Positions 34,977 to 47,331 are shown, numbered from the stretch's first letter. The stretch: 64,000 nucleotides of DNA from Cryptomeria japonica (GCF_030272615.1 NC_081406.1:141823299-141887298), one strand, 5' to 3'. Translations and numbers: made by a program. The notes: a model not told the origin generated them from the letters alone.

Positions 34977-37900
34977 ATGATGAAGAGGGAAGATCCAAAG
35001 TTCAACAGAGACAATTTTAAAATATGGAAAGATAGAATGAAGATATACATAAGAAGCATGGGTGCTCAGCATTGGAGCTATGTTGAAAATGCCTATGCTA
35101 TTCCTATCGGTATTCTCACCGATGGTCAAAAGAGAGAGATCCAGGAGAATGGGCAAGTCATGGAAGCCCTAATCAGCAACTTATCTGATATTGAGTTTAT
35201 CGATGTCCAGGATAAAGAAAATCCCAAAGAAGTATGGGATACTCTTGAGAATACCTATGACGGTGATGAGCATGTAAAACAAGCTAAGGAAGAAAGCCTT
35301 AGAGGGAAGTTTGAAGACATGCAGATGGTTGAAGGTGAGACCATTCAACAATATGGAATAAGAATCAAGACTATTGTTGGAGACATCAAGAGTGGAGGAG
35401 GGAAAATGGAAGATTCTATTGTTATTAGTAAAGTCCTGAGGTCCTTATTACCAGTCTATGCAATAAGGGTTGCTGCTATTCAAGAGTTAAGATCAATAGA
35501 CAAGACTAAGGTATCCTTAGACTCCATCATTGCAAAATTAACATCCTATGAGATAAATAGTTTTGATGACAGTGTTCAGAAGACTGAATCAACTTTTAGA
35601 GCATCTGCTGCACCATCTAGAAAAGGAAAAGAAGCAAGCACCAATGGTAAACCAATACAGAGCAGAGAAATGGATGATGAGGAGATTCTGATGGAATTTG
35701 AAGCTCTTCTTGCCAAGAGACTTCCTAAGGGAACTGACAAATACAGAGGTAAGCTTCCTTTGAAATGCTTCTCTTGTAACTAGATAGGACACATCGCTAT
35801 AAACTGTCTTAATGGTGACAACAAGGACAAACCAGAAAGGTTCAAGAAATTCAAAGGAGGAAGTCGGATAAAATGTTTTGTAGTAGTTGATGAAGGTGTC
35901 ATAGATGAGGAATCAGAAGATGAATAAAATGAAGATATTGTGTTTGTTGTAGTCAAGGAGGATGTGCCAGACAAGAAGGCTCTTGTCTCCCACTTTGATA
36001 ATTCCAATGAGTGGATTATTGACAATGGTTGTTCTCACCATATGACTGGTGACCGGAGCAAGTTTATATCTCTGGAAGAGTATGATGGTGGTGTGGTTCA
36101 TTTTGGTAATGATGCACCATGTATGGTCAAAGATAGAGGGTCCATCTCTCTAAATGGAAAGAACAGTGCTGACAATGTGTATTGGGTGGAAGGTCTGAGA
36201 CACAATCTATTGAGTTTTCCCCAGCTAAATGATAGTGGACTCACTTTGGAATTCAAAAATGGAGTGTACAAAATCAAAAGAAAGAATGGTGAACTGATGG
36301 CCACCAGTATGCAGACCAAAGGTAAATTATTTTAGCTGAATGCAAATATAAGTACATGTCTTATGGCTAAGTTTGATGATAGCTGGATATGGCATAGGAG
36401 ACTCTGCCATGTAAACTTTGATAACATAGTAAAGGCCAATAAGATCAAGGCAGCTAGAGGACTGCCGATGCTGAGAAAACTGGAAAATCCTTTGTGCAGA
36501 GAATATCAACTGGGGAAAATGTCTTCCTTAACCTTCAAAGGTAAATCTTTCACCGCTGACAACTTGATCTTGTGCATACTTATTTGTGTGGTCCTATGAA
36601 AACTAGGAGTGTGTAGGGAGATAGGTATTTTATGATTCTTATAGATGATTGCTCAAGAATGATGTGGATCACATTCTTGAAGGACAAGTTTGAAGCCTTT
36701 GGAAAGTTCAAAGCTTTCAGAGCACTGGTAGAAAAGGAAAGTGGTAGAAGAATCAAATGCCTTAGAATTGATCAAGGAGGGGAATTCACTTCCGGTGAAT
36801 TCAACAAATATTGTGAAGAAAATGGCATCAAGAGGCAACTGTCTGCCCCCCGGACTCCACAACAGGATGGCCTAGCAAAGAGAAACAAGCGGACTATGGT
36901 TGAAGTGGCTAGAACCATGTTGATCCAAGGAAAGGTCACTCACACCTTTTGGAGAGAAGCAGTGAGCACTGTAGTCTACACAATGAACCAGGTACTCATC
37001 AAGAAAGGAAAGGATAAGACTCCTTATGAGTACTAGACTGGTAAGACACCTATGGTAAGGTACTTTAGAGTATTTGGTAGCGAATGCTATATCAAGAGGA
37101 GTGAACATCAGATAAAGTTCGATGCAAAATGTGATGAAGGAATATTCCTAGGATATTCCACAAAAAGTAAAGCTCTCAAATGTTTCAATAATAGGACTCA
37201 GAGAATCGTTGAAAGCATCAATGTTAGGGTTGAAAAAAACTTTGAGAAATTAGAGGGAATCAACAATAAGCAAGTAGGAGATGAACCGGTAGTAACTTTC
37301 TGGGAACCAGTTGCAAATCAGCCCAATACTAGTAATTGTTCTCCTACACCAGTAGATACTGATGCTGATGAAGATGAGGATGATGAAGAAAAGCAAGAGG
37401 AAGTTGTTAAGAATATACCTAGGTATGTCAAACTTAATCATGTTCCAAAGCATATCATAGGAGACAAAGATGCAGGAATTCTCACAAGAAGAAATGTCAG
37501 AGAAAGCTCAAGTATGATCTCTGAATTTGAGCCTAAATCATTCAAAGAGGCACATAAAGATGAAGACTGGATCAAGGCAATGGAGGAGGAACTTGACCAG
37601 ATAGAAAAGAATGGTACATGGTCTTTGGTACTCAAACCAGAGTATAAAAATGTCATTGGAACCAAATGGGTTTTCAAAAATAAGCTAAATGAGGATGGCA
37701 CAATGGTAAGGAACAAAGCCAGACTAGTATGTAAAGGATATGCCCAAGAAGAAGGAGAAGACTATGGAGAAACCTTCACTCCAGTAGCAAGATTGGAAGG
37801 ACTTCGTATGCTTCTTGCATATGCAACTTTTAAAGGATTCAAGGTATACCAAATAGATGTAAAATTTGCATTTTTAAATGGAATACTTGAAGAAGAGGTG

Positions 37901-39063
37901 TATATAGAGCAACCAGATGTGTTTGCCCTATCAAAAGACAATGACATGGTGTGTAGGCTACATAAGCCTTATATGGACTGAAGTAGGCACCAAGAGCATG
38001 GTATGAACGCTTCCATTCCCATCTTGTGAAGATTGGATTTGAAAGAACAAGTGAAGATAGCAATATCTACTTGAAATCAGAAGGAGATCAGATTCTGATC
38101 TGCAAAGTATTTGTTGATGACATAATCTTTGGTGGAGATGACAAGATGAGTCATGACTTTGCAGATGGGATGAAAAAGGAGTTTGAAATGTCACTCATAG
38201 GGGAGATTAAGTTCTTCATCGGACTGCAGATTCAACAAATGAAAAATGGAATCTTTATTACTCAGTCCAAGTATGTCAAAGAGGTGTTGAAGACCTTTGG
38301 CATGGAAGATAGTAAACCGGTTGGTACACCAATGGTGATCGGTTGTAAACTATCAAAAGAAGATGACTCAACATTGGTAAATGAGAAGGAATACTGATCA
38401 ATGATTGGTAAGTTGCATTATGCAGTGCATAGTAGATCGGACATTGCACATGCAGTGGGTATTACCGCTCGGTTTCAGAAAAGCCCAAGAGAATTTCACC
38501 TGGTAGCAGTCAAGCGGATTCTTAGATATATGAAGGGAACTATTGACTATGGATTATGGTATCCATACAATAATGATTTCAACCTGAAAGTGTTCACAGA
38601 TGCTGATTGGGCTGGTAATGTAGATGATCAGAAGAGCACAACCGGTGGTGCATTATTTCTCGGTGGCAGACTGGTCTCATGGATGAGTAAAAAGAAGAGT
38701 TGTATCTCTCAGTCTATAGAAAAAGTGGAGTATGTTGCAGCTTTTATGAACTGCACCCAGACTATTTGGATGAAGCATGTATTGAATGGTTTCAAAGTTC
38801 CTATATCTGAACCGGTAAGTATATTCTGTGACAACACAAGTGTAATTAACATTTCCAAGAATCCGGTTTTACATGCTAGAACCAAGCACTTTGAACTCAA
38901 GTATCATTTCTTGAGGGAAAAGGTTCAGAACAAAGAGGTGGTATTGGAACATGTTTCCAGTAAGGAGCAGTTAGTAGACATATTCACCAAGCCTCTACCA
39001 AAGGTTACCTTTACCTATCTGAGAGGTGAATTAGGGGTGCTGCCCCTTCAAGAGGTAAATTAA
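34977..39063 (+). pseudogene. S2 gag-pol polyprotein, inactivated
   Basis: Gag opens MMKREDPKFNRDNF and is intact to the zinc knuckle, where TAG (35781) falls inside CFSCN*IGH. Protease follows with an altered active site, IIDNGCSHH (Asp codon 36021; DNG for DSG). The integrase zinc site has lost its second cysteine (CREYQLGKM for CRGCQ). The catalytic Asp and Glu region survives (IDQGGEF near 36770, QDGLAKRN near 36860). RT has FVDD at 38110-38121; RNase H reads to 39063. Other defects: TAA near 35925, TAG near 36333, frameshift near 36590, TAG near 37034, frameshift near 37975 with TAG after LYGLK, TGA at 38395. Confidence 0.92.
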
Positions 39064-39306
39064 AAGTCTATGCTCCACATCAGTCAAGTCTTCCATTGAT
39101 ATATCATTTCAGGATTGATGTGTTGCAGGATGCTACTCCTCAGGGGGAGCAACATAGTGGAACATGGCAACTTGTGCCTCCACTTTGGCATTGTTGTCAA
39201 AGGGGGAGAAGGTGTGAAGTGGGGAAGATATCTGCAACAATCAAGAGAAGATGTAATGTAGAAAGAGATATCTTTGTATATTGCCATCAATGCCAAAGGG
39301 GGAGAT
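39064..39306 (+). other. S2 3' untranslated region and polypurine tracts
   Basis: A first purine tract TCAAAGGGGGAGAAGG lies near 39196-39211 after TTTGGCATTGTTG, the same words as in S1. The terminal tract AAAGGGGGAGAT (39295-39306) abuts the LTR. No gene. Confidence 0.8.
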
Positions 39307-40714
39307 TGTTGGCATATGTACAGAGCATGATGACATGTTAATACTGTATGTTGTCATTGATGTCAATATGCTGAGTGAACCGGTATATTGAAGTTAAGAA
39401 AAGAGAACAAGAGAACCGATATGATGTTGTGAACCAGAACCAGTATGTCAGAATGAGAACCGGTATATGGAATGTTTTGTATCAAGGGTTCATATGGCAT
39501 GACTACTAGTTGGTAGTCTCAGTCTCAGGGTTTCTGGTTGAAGTGAGCATTGTAATGGAGGTCAAATCATGTCACCACATCAACCTTGTGCATGTGAAGG
39601 ATCTTTCATGAAGGAGATTGATCCTATCTACCTCGGGAATGCATGAAGTCTCTACAAACGATGAAGAATGCGTGATGGGTTATCGCCTCCAAGAAGCGCT
39701 GAAGAACAAATGATGGATAATGTCTTGAGATCTATTCAAGACCATTGTATTCAAATGAAAAGTGTTCAATAGTCAGGATTAAACTGACTAAATTTCTCAA
39801 CCTAAATGTTTAGGGTTTAGGGTTTATGCTACCGAGCTATCTGTTTCCTATAAGGTCGATGTGGTGTTTCATGCTAAGGTTGTTGGAAAATGTTGTGTTT
39901 ATATCTATGTGTGCAGAGATATGTGATTCTTGCTAGACCAGTTGAGAGGATTGATACCTGCATAGTGTGTGTGTAGAAGGAACGAACTAAAGAATCTGCA
40001 TTGGCATTGAGTGCTATTACCAGATCATTGTGATACTTGTTGATCTTTAACCACTTCAATAGTTGGAAAATCCCTTAACAGGGTAGCTTTAACCAACTTA
40101 CTGTAAATCCTTTAACAAAGTGACTCAAAGCCATTGAGTTCATAAAATCCTCTAACAAGGTAACCTCTAATAGTGTTTAACCCTTAACCGGGTATTCTAG
40201 CCATCCCTTAACTAGGTGACCCCTAACAGGATCGGTTCCTAACAAAACTTGATGTAATAGTCTTTAGCAGGACCTGGCTCCTAACAGAGTGAACTTCTAA
40301 AGAGTTCAAAAATAGCTCATGGGTATTCATCCCCATCGTGGTTTTTCCCAGTTGGGTTTCCACGTGAAAAATAATGTGTGTCATGTGTGATGCCTCTTTC
40401 ATGTGATGTTTTGTTATTTCTTGTTTAGTGGTAAATCATTGTATCTCTGATGATAGATTATCTGTTTATGCATAAGGACAAAGTGGAAATAAGGGAGTAG
40501 GTTGTATGGAAAGCTAAGAAGATTGACCGGTTCATGTCTTTCACAGTTGCACTGTGTTTAACCGGTAGTAATTTGGTTCGGACCGGTGTTGGGGATATCC
40601 AATAGTTTATAGTCTGCAATCAAACTGGTTCAAGAAAAGTTTTTGTGCCTGTACTGATTCACCCCCCCCCTCTCAGTACCGGTTTGGTATTCACTGTTTA
40701 TCATTGAGTTATCA
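39307..40714 (+). repeat. S2 3' LTR
   Basis: 1408 bp, TGTTGGCATATG to GTTATCA, followed by GACAA. Confidence 0.93.
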
Positions 40715-40719
40715 GACAA

Positions 40720-41378
40720 TTGTCACCATTTCATTAGTGAGAATTTTAAACATGGATTGATTAACTTTCAATCCTAGCCCTTGTTAAGATTATCCAATCT
40801 TGACCATCCATTGCCCTATTTTTCCTATAAATAGAGCTCTCATTCACTCATTTTCATATCCAAGTCTTTAGTATCAAACTTATAGACATTTTACTATGTA
40901 TATCCAAGTTTCATGCATCTAATTTATTATCATTTTTAAATCAAGCATTTATCCTCTCTTTGAATATAAATAATCTTAATAAGCATTTTAAGAAGCATTT
41001 CCATTATCATAGCACATTCATATTGGACTAGCATATCATGTTAGGATATGTTTTACTAATCTTTTATCTTATCATCACATCCATGCTAGTTTAAATCATA
41101 TTAGATTTAATATCATGCATAACTAGGAATGCATTCATATTAAGTTGATCAAACATCCCTCATTATTGGAGTTGTCATTCTTAAAGTCATTTTTCTCAGT
41201 GATCTGAGAGCAAATACATTGACTTGAGGGATCCTGTGAGATAGAGAATAATGGAACATCCCTTGGGGATTTGAGCTATTCAATATAGCTCCATAACTTG
41301 CACCAAGAGTCCCATTGGTGTGTGGACCCTTTTTGAAACCAAATTTTCCATTTCTTTGCACCACTTTTCTCGCACACA
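40720..41378 (+). repeat. Tat B 5' LTR, right part
   Basis: Continues the LTR after S2 (TTGTCACCATTTCATT, as in Tat A) and ends GCACACA. With the left part it totals about 1.49 kb. TATAAATA at 40826-40833. Confidence 0.92.
40826..40833 (+). promoter_or_regulatory. TATA box of Tat B 5' LTR
   Basis: TATAAATA in CCTATAAATAGAG, aligned with 12859 of A. The promoter is separated from the LTR start by S2, but the TATA-to-leader segment is intact. Confidence 0.7.
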
Positions 41379-41382
41379 TTTC

Positions 41383-41400
41383 TGGTGCCCACCATGGGGC
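41383..41400 (+). other. Tat B primer binding site
   Basis: TGGTGCCCACCATGGGGC, two differences from A; both can be read as C-to-T or G-to-A changes at CpG sites (TGGCG to TGGTG, CCGTG to CCATG). Confidence 0.78.
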
Positions 41401-41466
41401 TTAACCCCATAAAACATATCATTTTTAATGCATGAGTGATATTGAAAGTACGTGAAAAAGTTGAGT

Positions 41467-41732
41467 TAGTGCATCGGATTTCTCTTTTAGCGCTTAGAAA
41501 CCTTCTAATAGTGCATCCAGTTTACTGTTTAGCGCGTTAGACTCTACCATTAGCGCATTGATCACTTAAGTTAGTGCATAATACTCAAACTATCAACTTT
41601 AAAATCACAACGCATTAGAAAATAGGCTAGCACATCTGGTAATTAGTCCAGCGCATAGGGATAATTCTGTAGCACTTCTGTTCATTTCTGTAGCGCATAG
41701 GTGCAACAGTTTAGTGCATAGATGTAACAGAG
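41467..41732 (+). repeat. TAGCGC array 1 of Tat B (decayed)
   Basis: About twelve units with the 21-bp spacing still visible in places. Only about half keep the GCGC core. Four read TAGTGC and two TAGCAC, the two deamination products of the CpG in TAGCGC. Confidence 0.88.
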
Positions 41733-43177
41733 AAGCAAAAATTTGTAACCAAGGGAAGATCATTTTAGGCTTGTATAAACTCACATCAAAATTTGATTGC
41801 TAATGGATTTTTCATGCTAGTTCTAATCTTTTTGTGCAGGAGCGATAAGAGTTAGTGTAGAAGTTTTATTTTTGCTTTCTTTCAAAACAAGTTAGTTAAA
41901 AAGAATTCACTCTCCTTTTTGCAAAAGTTAAAAAAAACCTCATCATTTCATTTGGATGCTTAAAATGAATTGCAGACTTCTTTTTGATGTTTAAAATAAA
42001 ACTTCATCTTTTCTTTATTGCAAGGTAAAAAGAACAACAAAATTCACATTTACCTTCTTGCAAGTTAAGGAAAACACTTCATTTTGGGACTCTAAAAAGA
42101 ACAAGAAAATTTACTTTTGGCACGGTTAAAACAAACTTCACCTTCCTTTGGTGCTTAAGAGGATCAACTTCATTTCAGCACAAAGGAAAAAGAACCTCAT
42201 CTTCATTTTATGCAAAGCAAAGAGGGAAAGCTTTCTCCTATCGACTTTAAATTTTGTTGACCAAATCATGATTTACTTTGGTTGACTAGACTTACTTTTC
42301 AAAGGTTTTGAAAATACACACTTTGCTATGAAAGGTTAAAAAGAACACCATGCTTGTTGGAACAACATCTTCAAATAGAAGTTAGCAAATCATTGACTTA
42401 AAAGTTAAAAATAAGATTGTCTGCCTTGTCTCGAAAGTGGAAGGTATATGCTCTCCCCTTAACTGGGTGATCAAAAAGCGAAACTACTCTTTCATGCTTT
42501 CTTCATTTCAAGTACTTAAAACCTTTAGCAGGCCTGCCCTCCTGAGTTGCTCTTAGAGCACCATTTAAATGGTCGGTGAGAGGGGAAGGACCTAAGTGGG
42601 AAACAACTTTATCGCCTAGTGTTCCAACCCACTATAATCAAAAGTGGAGGTTGAAAAAAGTCCTTCAATTGTTTTGCTCAACGATTAGCCTTCCCCTAAT
42701 ATCTTTAAGATATGTAAAAATTTTGTTCTAAAGAATGGGAAGCCTCCCGAGGGAGTTTATCATTGAAGACCAAATGAAAGCCTGATTAAAAACTTTCGAA
42801 ATAGAAACTTTGAGCCAAGTCTGTATCCAAACATCTTCAATATCATAGTGCAAGGGTGGGGAAGAATCCACCCCCAAGATTATGCACCATATATCTCCCA
42901 AGACAACTACTCAATTGTGAAGCAATTCACTTTGAGTTAATTTCTGGCAAAATGCAAAAAAATGGGTGCCCCCTAAGGGGTGACATGACTGTTTGAGCTG
43001 ATGGAGTATTGAGACTAGTGGGCTATGGTATTGTTGATGACCCTTAAATAAAGAGTCTATTTGATTTGTCTTACTTGTATCTAAACCTGTGAAAATATTG
43101 GGGATTTGAACACATCCTCGCAGAACATACACTATCTATTTAGCATAGGAAAAATTGGTTCTCTTTCATGCCATGTT
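41733..43177 (+). other. Tat B leader, conserved non-coding block
   Basis: No gene. 42440-43130 aligns with 14255-14940 of A, with the same landmark phrases. The part 41870-42340 has loosely repeated phrases of the type TTAAAA..AACTTCAT and is not clearly matched in A. Confidence 0.6.
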
Positions 43178-43555
43178 TAGCACGTAGGAGCAACCTCTTA
43201 GTGCATCTCAACCATTTTATAGCGCATACAAACCAGAACTTAGTGCTTTCATCAGTCAAAATAGTGCATAAACAGTTATCATACTAGTTAACATTTTGGT
43301 GGCGCTTTGTGAAACTATATTAACGCTTTTGAACATCAGCATAGTGCATAGGAGGCTTAACTTAGCGCTTTCAGCTTAAACTACAATGTGTAATAAGGAC
43401 ATATTAGTGCATAACCTTTCTAGTCAGAAACAGTTTTTAGAACTCTGAGTTAGCACGTAACATAGGCAGCTTAGCGCATCGAGAATTTCCTGTAGCGCAT
43501 CTAGATCATCAGATAGCACATCTAGTCTCTGTTTTAGCGCATGGTAAAAACATAG
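43178..43555 (+). repeat. TAGCGC array 2 of Tat B (decayed)
   Basis: Roughly sixteen units such as TAGCACGTA, TAGTGCATC, TAGCGCATA and TAGTGCTTT. The 139-bp higher-order pattern of A is not clear here. Confidence 0.85.
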
Positions 43556-43945
43556 AAAAATAGAGAGTAAACCAGACATTTTTGGAAAGTTTTATCACTA
43601 GTCCTAAGCACCCTTTTGGGCCTTTTATTAAACTCATCAGTTAGAATATGAACCAAGTCATCAAAGAAAACAATTCCAAAATCAAGCAAGCATCCTTCTA
43701 ACAAATTTGTCAAATCTTAAACTAGCTCGAGATAAGACTTCATCCAACCAAAATCAAGCAGTATCATCACATTGATCAAAGTTTCACCATCTAACGAATC
43801 CTATCACAAACAAATACCAAGTTTAATCCTTGAGCTATCAAATCGAGTTTCCATATCGGGACACTCTTATCCATATCATTTGACACACTTTGTCATTGGG
43901 GCAAATCTAAACCTCTACTTGATGAAGTAAGCTTGAGTTTTTAAA
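43556..43945 (+). other. Tat B leader before ORF1
   Basis: AT-rich; aligns in part with A (TATCATTTGACACACTTT near 43875). No gene. Confidence 0.5.
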
Positions 43946-44377
43946 ATGAAGTATCCCAATCCAACATCAAAGGAAACCATTGATCATTCATGTATGACCA
44001 CTCCTCATATTTTGAGAAGAACAAGCCTTCATCACAAAATTGAGTTGAAGAAGAGACAACCTAGTTCTAAAAAACTTGCCAAACGGAATAAGTTTCTCTA
44101 TATCAATCGCCAACTTTTTAAATCACATTGTGCATTCTTGCGTCATATGCGATTGTATCTTCAAGGAAAATCAAACAAGTTTGACAAAGAACCCTTAAGA
44201 AGTAGAGCTTGCATTCAGAAAGTGACATCAAAGCAATGCTTAAATTATGGAGGAAAGATTAACCTTGCTTTATTCCCACAGATCTGCATCACTTATAATG
44301 TAGCTCGACCTGAACCACTAACCCCGGAGGGAGAAGAAGAAGATTTTTTCCCCTTTTTCACAGAAAGCTTTTACTAG
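43946..44377 (+). CDS. Tat B ORF1, small basic protein upstream of gag
   Basis: An intact frame of 143 codons, the better copy of this ORF. The first 16 residues precede the Met that matches A's start, so translation may begin at either. Basic N-terminal half (LKKRQPSSKKLAKRNKFLYI), then FDKEPLR, LNYGGKI, CITYNVARPEP and an acidic/aromatic end (EEEDFFPFFTESFY). The stop codon TAG (44375-44377) is immediately followed by the gag ATG (44378) in the same frame. That would suit stop readthrough or termination-reinitiation. I know no function; Ogre elements also carry an ORF1 here. Confidence 0.7.
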   Translation: MKYPNPTSKETIDHSCMTTPHILRRTSLHHKIELKKRQPSSKKLAKRNKFLYINRQLFKSHCAFLRHMRLYLQGKSNKFDKEPLRSRACIQKVTSKQCLNYGGKINLALFPQICITYNVARPEPLTPEGEEEDFFPFFTESFY

Positions 44378-45005
44378 ATGCCCGATCTCACTCGCTCTCA
44401 AAGAAACAAGCAAAGCGAACCACAACCAGAGTCAAGTATGGGTGATCGATTATCCAACCCTTTCGATTATGTTGATCTGAAAGATACAAAGATCACTGAG
44501 GAACTTCTCCAAGAATGTTAAGAAAACCCCTCATTCCAAAAGCTCATGCAAAGACTCATTGAAGCTGACAAGGAAAAATATATGCTCATGCTAACTAGCA
44601 AGGGAGTTATACTTCTTGAAGATTTCGATACTGAAAATTTAAGGAAGGTCAAAGAACAAATTTTTTGGACAAGGAATCAAAATTACACCTATCAAGAACA
44701 ACAAAGAGAAGAAGAAACACATGACCCTGACATCATACCTGAACAACATAACATAACTGAACACAACCATGCCCAAACTAGGGATAATGAAAGGGAAGAA
44801 GCTTTCCCTCGATGTACAAATGCACCCACAGTCACTCTTACACAACAATTTCAAATTCTGCAAAGACAAATGGAGGACATGCAATAGGGGACCACAATGT
44901 GATACTCCTTGGATGAAATTTGTCCTTACCCCTTTGACAAGAGATTAAACATGATACCTTATACCAAAATATGACAAATATGATGGTAAAAGTGATCCCC
45001 GTGAT
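44378..45005 (+). pseudogene. Tat B gag, N-terminal part
   Basis: Starts MPDLTRSQRNKQSE, matching A's MPVTRSQSNKQSE. It has stops near 44519, 44885 and 44900, a Gln-rich segment (LTQQFQILQRQMEDM) and a DEICPYPFDK motif as in A. It is interrupted by element C at 45006. GTGAT (45001-45005) is the left target copy. Confidence 0.9.
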
Positions 45006-45800
45006 TGTTGGCATATGCACACTCCAATGAGACATTGTATGTGATTGAAGGTTTTGTCATTGATGGCAACCTTGCAATCCTATGGCACCGACAAAGACAT
45101 TATACCAACATCAGCATATCACACTCTACACCGGCACTTAGGACACCAACACCGACACAGAAGAAAGGAAGTATACCGGCACAAAGGCCGACAAGATTTT
45201 TGTTATGTAGTATTTTGTTTATTATTGTAAGCCGACTTGGAAAATTGTAAAATGACTCTTATATATAAAAGAGATCATTGTAGACATTTGGAAATGAGTA
45301 GAATGTGAAGTAGAAGCATTAAGGAAAATATTAGGCAGATCTAATGCGCGAAATATAGGTCAAGGGGTATATGTAAAGAACAAAATAGGAACCGGTACTG
45401 AATTAGGCATTGAAGATGCTATTGTAAAGTAGTACAAGATATTGGATTTGTATAATCCTTATTGTAAGTCAGTGAGACTTCTCATTGAGCAGTGATCTCT
45501 AGGCAGTTGGCCTTCCTGCATGTGCAGGCCCCTATTGTAAGTAATATTCTCTTATTGGCCAGTGAGTGAATATTGTGGGTCACAAATCCCACCGAGGTTT
45601 TTCCCACACCGGGTTTCCTCATTAACATCTTGTGTTATGGTGTAATTTTCATGTGGATGTACTTAATTCTGTTTATTGCATTATTTCTTGCATACCGGTA
45701 CATTGTTATATTATGTTTTGCATGTTTTAAGTTAAGAAATTCTAATCACCGGTCAGATACTGATTCACCCCCCCTCTCAGTATTTGTGGGACCCCTAACA
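45006..45800 (+). repeat. Element C 5' LTR
   Basis: 795 bp; TATATAAA box at 45262-45269; C-rich motif CCCCCCTCTCAGTA near 45767. A few percent diverged from the 3' LTR by eye. Confidence 0.93.
45262..45269 (+). promoter_or_regulatory. TATA box of element C 5' LTR
   Basis: TATATAAA in CTTATATATAAAAGAG, kept at 51052-51059 in the 3' LTR. Confidence 0.7.
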
Positions 45801-45871
45801 ATTGGTATAAGAGTCTGGTCCTCTATTTTCAGAAGCCTAACAACTTGAGGAAGATCTTGACACCGGTAAAG

Positions 45872-46963
45872 ATGGAAAATTTGATGAAGCAACTTGAAGG
45901 AGCTCTTACAGAATATGATACAGAGAAATTGAAAAATATCAAACTAGAAGATGGTTTAAGGGCAACTTAGGATATCATTCAGGCACTTCAAGAAAATTTT
46001 ATGGTAGCAAGAAATAAGAGAAGAGAACTTTGTGAAAAATTGCAAAATGAGAATGATGAAAAGGAATCACTTAATGATATGATAAGCAAGTTGAAACAAG
46101 AGATCATGACAACAAAAAATGAAATGCAGGATATGACTATGAGATTTTGCAAAGAGATTGAGGATAGGAAGAAGAATGAAGAAGAATTGACTAGAAGACT
46201 AAGTGATGCAGCAAATGAGAATACAAGACTTAGCTATGAAAATGACATGTTGAAGACAGATCTGATGCATACTCAGAATGACTCAAATGAATTGATGAGA
46301 CAAAAAGAAATCTTGGAAAGAGAACTAGAAACTGCAAATCAACACAAAGAAAAATTCAAGAAAATCTCAGAGGAACTTGGCACCTTGCTGAAGAATCAAA
46401 AACCTAAAGGTGACACTTCTGGAATTGGCTTTGAAGTTGGTGAAAGCTCCAGTACTGCAAATACTCAGGATCATAGCAAACCGGTAAGACAACCTAATGC
46501 TTATAAATTCAATGGAAAATGCTTTAATTGTAATAAGTATGGTCATAGAGAAAATGAATGTAGATCTAGAAATTATCAGAATATCAACACACCCACCTGT
46601 CAATGTTCTAAATGCAACAAAGTTGGTCACAACTCTAAAAACTGTAGAATGAATGTGAGATGTTATGTTTGTGGAAGATTTGGACATTTATCTAATCAAT
46701 GTAGAACACAAACCGACATAGGTTATGGGAAAGCTATTCAGAAGAATAATTTAACTTGTTATGCATGTAGCAAGATTGGGCATATTGCTAAATTTTGTAG
46801 AAGTAAAGGAACACTGGTAGACAACAAAAGTGTTAGCTTGAAAGGTAAAGAAAAGGTTGAAGAGGTTAACCAAGATTTCTCAAAACAATGGATCAGGAAA
46901 GTTGATCTAAATATTGGGAATACTCCTCCACCGATAGAACCAACCAATGCTTCACCGACATGA
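45872..46963 (+). pseudogene. Element C ORF1: coiled-coil protein with four zinc knuckles
   Basis: Starts MENLMKQLEGALTEYD; one TAG near 45968, otherwise open to TGA at 46961-46963 (about 363 codons). The first 190 residues are charged and heptad-like (KLQNENDEKESLNDMIS, then KEILERELETANQHKEKF), suggesting a long coiled coil. Four CX2CX4HX4C zinc knuckles follow: CFNCNKYGHRENEC near 46520, CSKCNKVGHNSKNC near 46610, CYVCGRFGHLSNQC near 46660 and CYACSKIGHIAKFC near 46760. Zinc knuckles bind retroelement RNA. The copia gag capsid part seen in S1 and S2 is absent, so this is gag-like only at its C-terminus. Confidence 0.82.
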
Positions 46964-47331
46964 CAAAGTGATGCTTCACCGGAAGGACTGAGCAGTGCTC
47001 CACCGGTAGGAAGTTCTTCATCTAATTGAAGAAAATTTCCCTGAGGGTTCGGCAATCTAATGACACATGTGCTATTATTCCTTCGGTTAGAGATAAGAAG
47101 TTGAAAAATTACTTATTACTGGCAAACAATGTTAAGTGAATACTTAACCGGCATGCAATTAATGTGCTAGATGGTGAATAGACACTATAAAAGTAAGGTT
47201 TTGGCTCCATTTCATTTCACTGAGATTTCAAATTTTCAAAGAGGGCGAAGACTCTGAGCTAAGGCATTTCGAGCAAGAAGCAAGCGCACTCCAAGTAGTC
47301 ATCCATCCAAGGTAGTAAAAGTTATTTAATC
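46964..47331 (+). other. Element C inter-ORF region
   Basis: No gene; contains a TATA box at 47186-47193. The sequence downstream of it resembles an untranslated leader (TTTGGCTCCATTTCATTTCA). Confidence 0.5.
47186..47193 (+). promoter_or_regulatory. Internal TATA box before element C ORF2
   Basis: TATAAAAG in GACACTATAAAAGTAAGG, 146 bp before the ATG at 47332. It suggests ORF2 is expressed from its own promoter rather than only from the LTR. Confidence 0.55.

Larger units (their letters stand above)
33499..40714 (+). mobile_element. Sirevirus-like Ty1/copia element S2
   Basis: 7216 bp, LTRs 33499-34905 and 39307-40714 (TGTTGG to TTATCA), flanked by GACAA at 33494-33498 and 40715-40719. It has a perfect initiator tRNA-Met primer site, copia gene order and GCCAAAGGGGGAGAT before the 3' LTR. 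The LTRs share serial AACAAGGT, CTAACAGG and CCCCCCTCTCAGTA motifs with S1 and C. Frame damage shows it is inactive. Confidence 0.93.
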
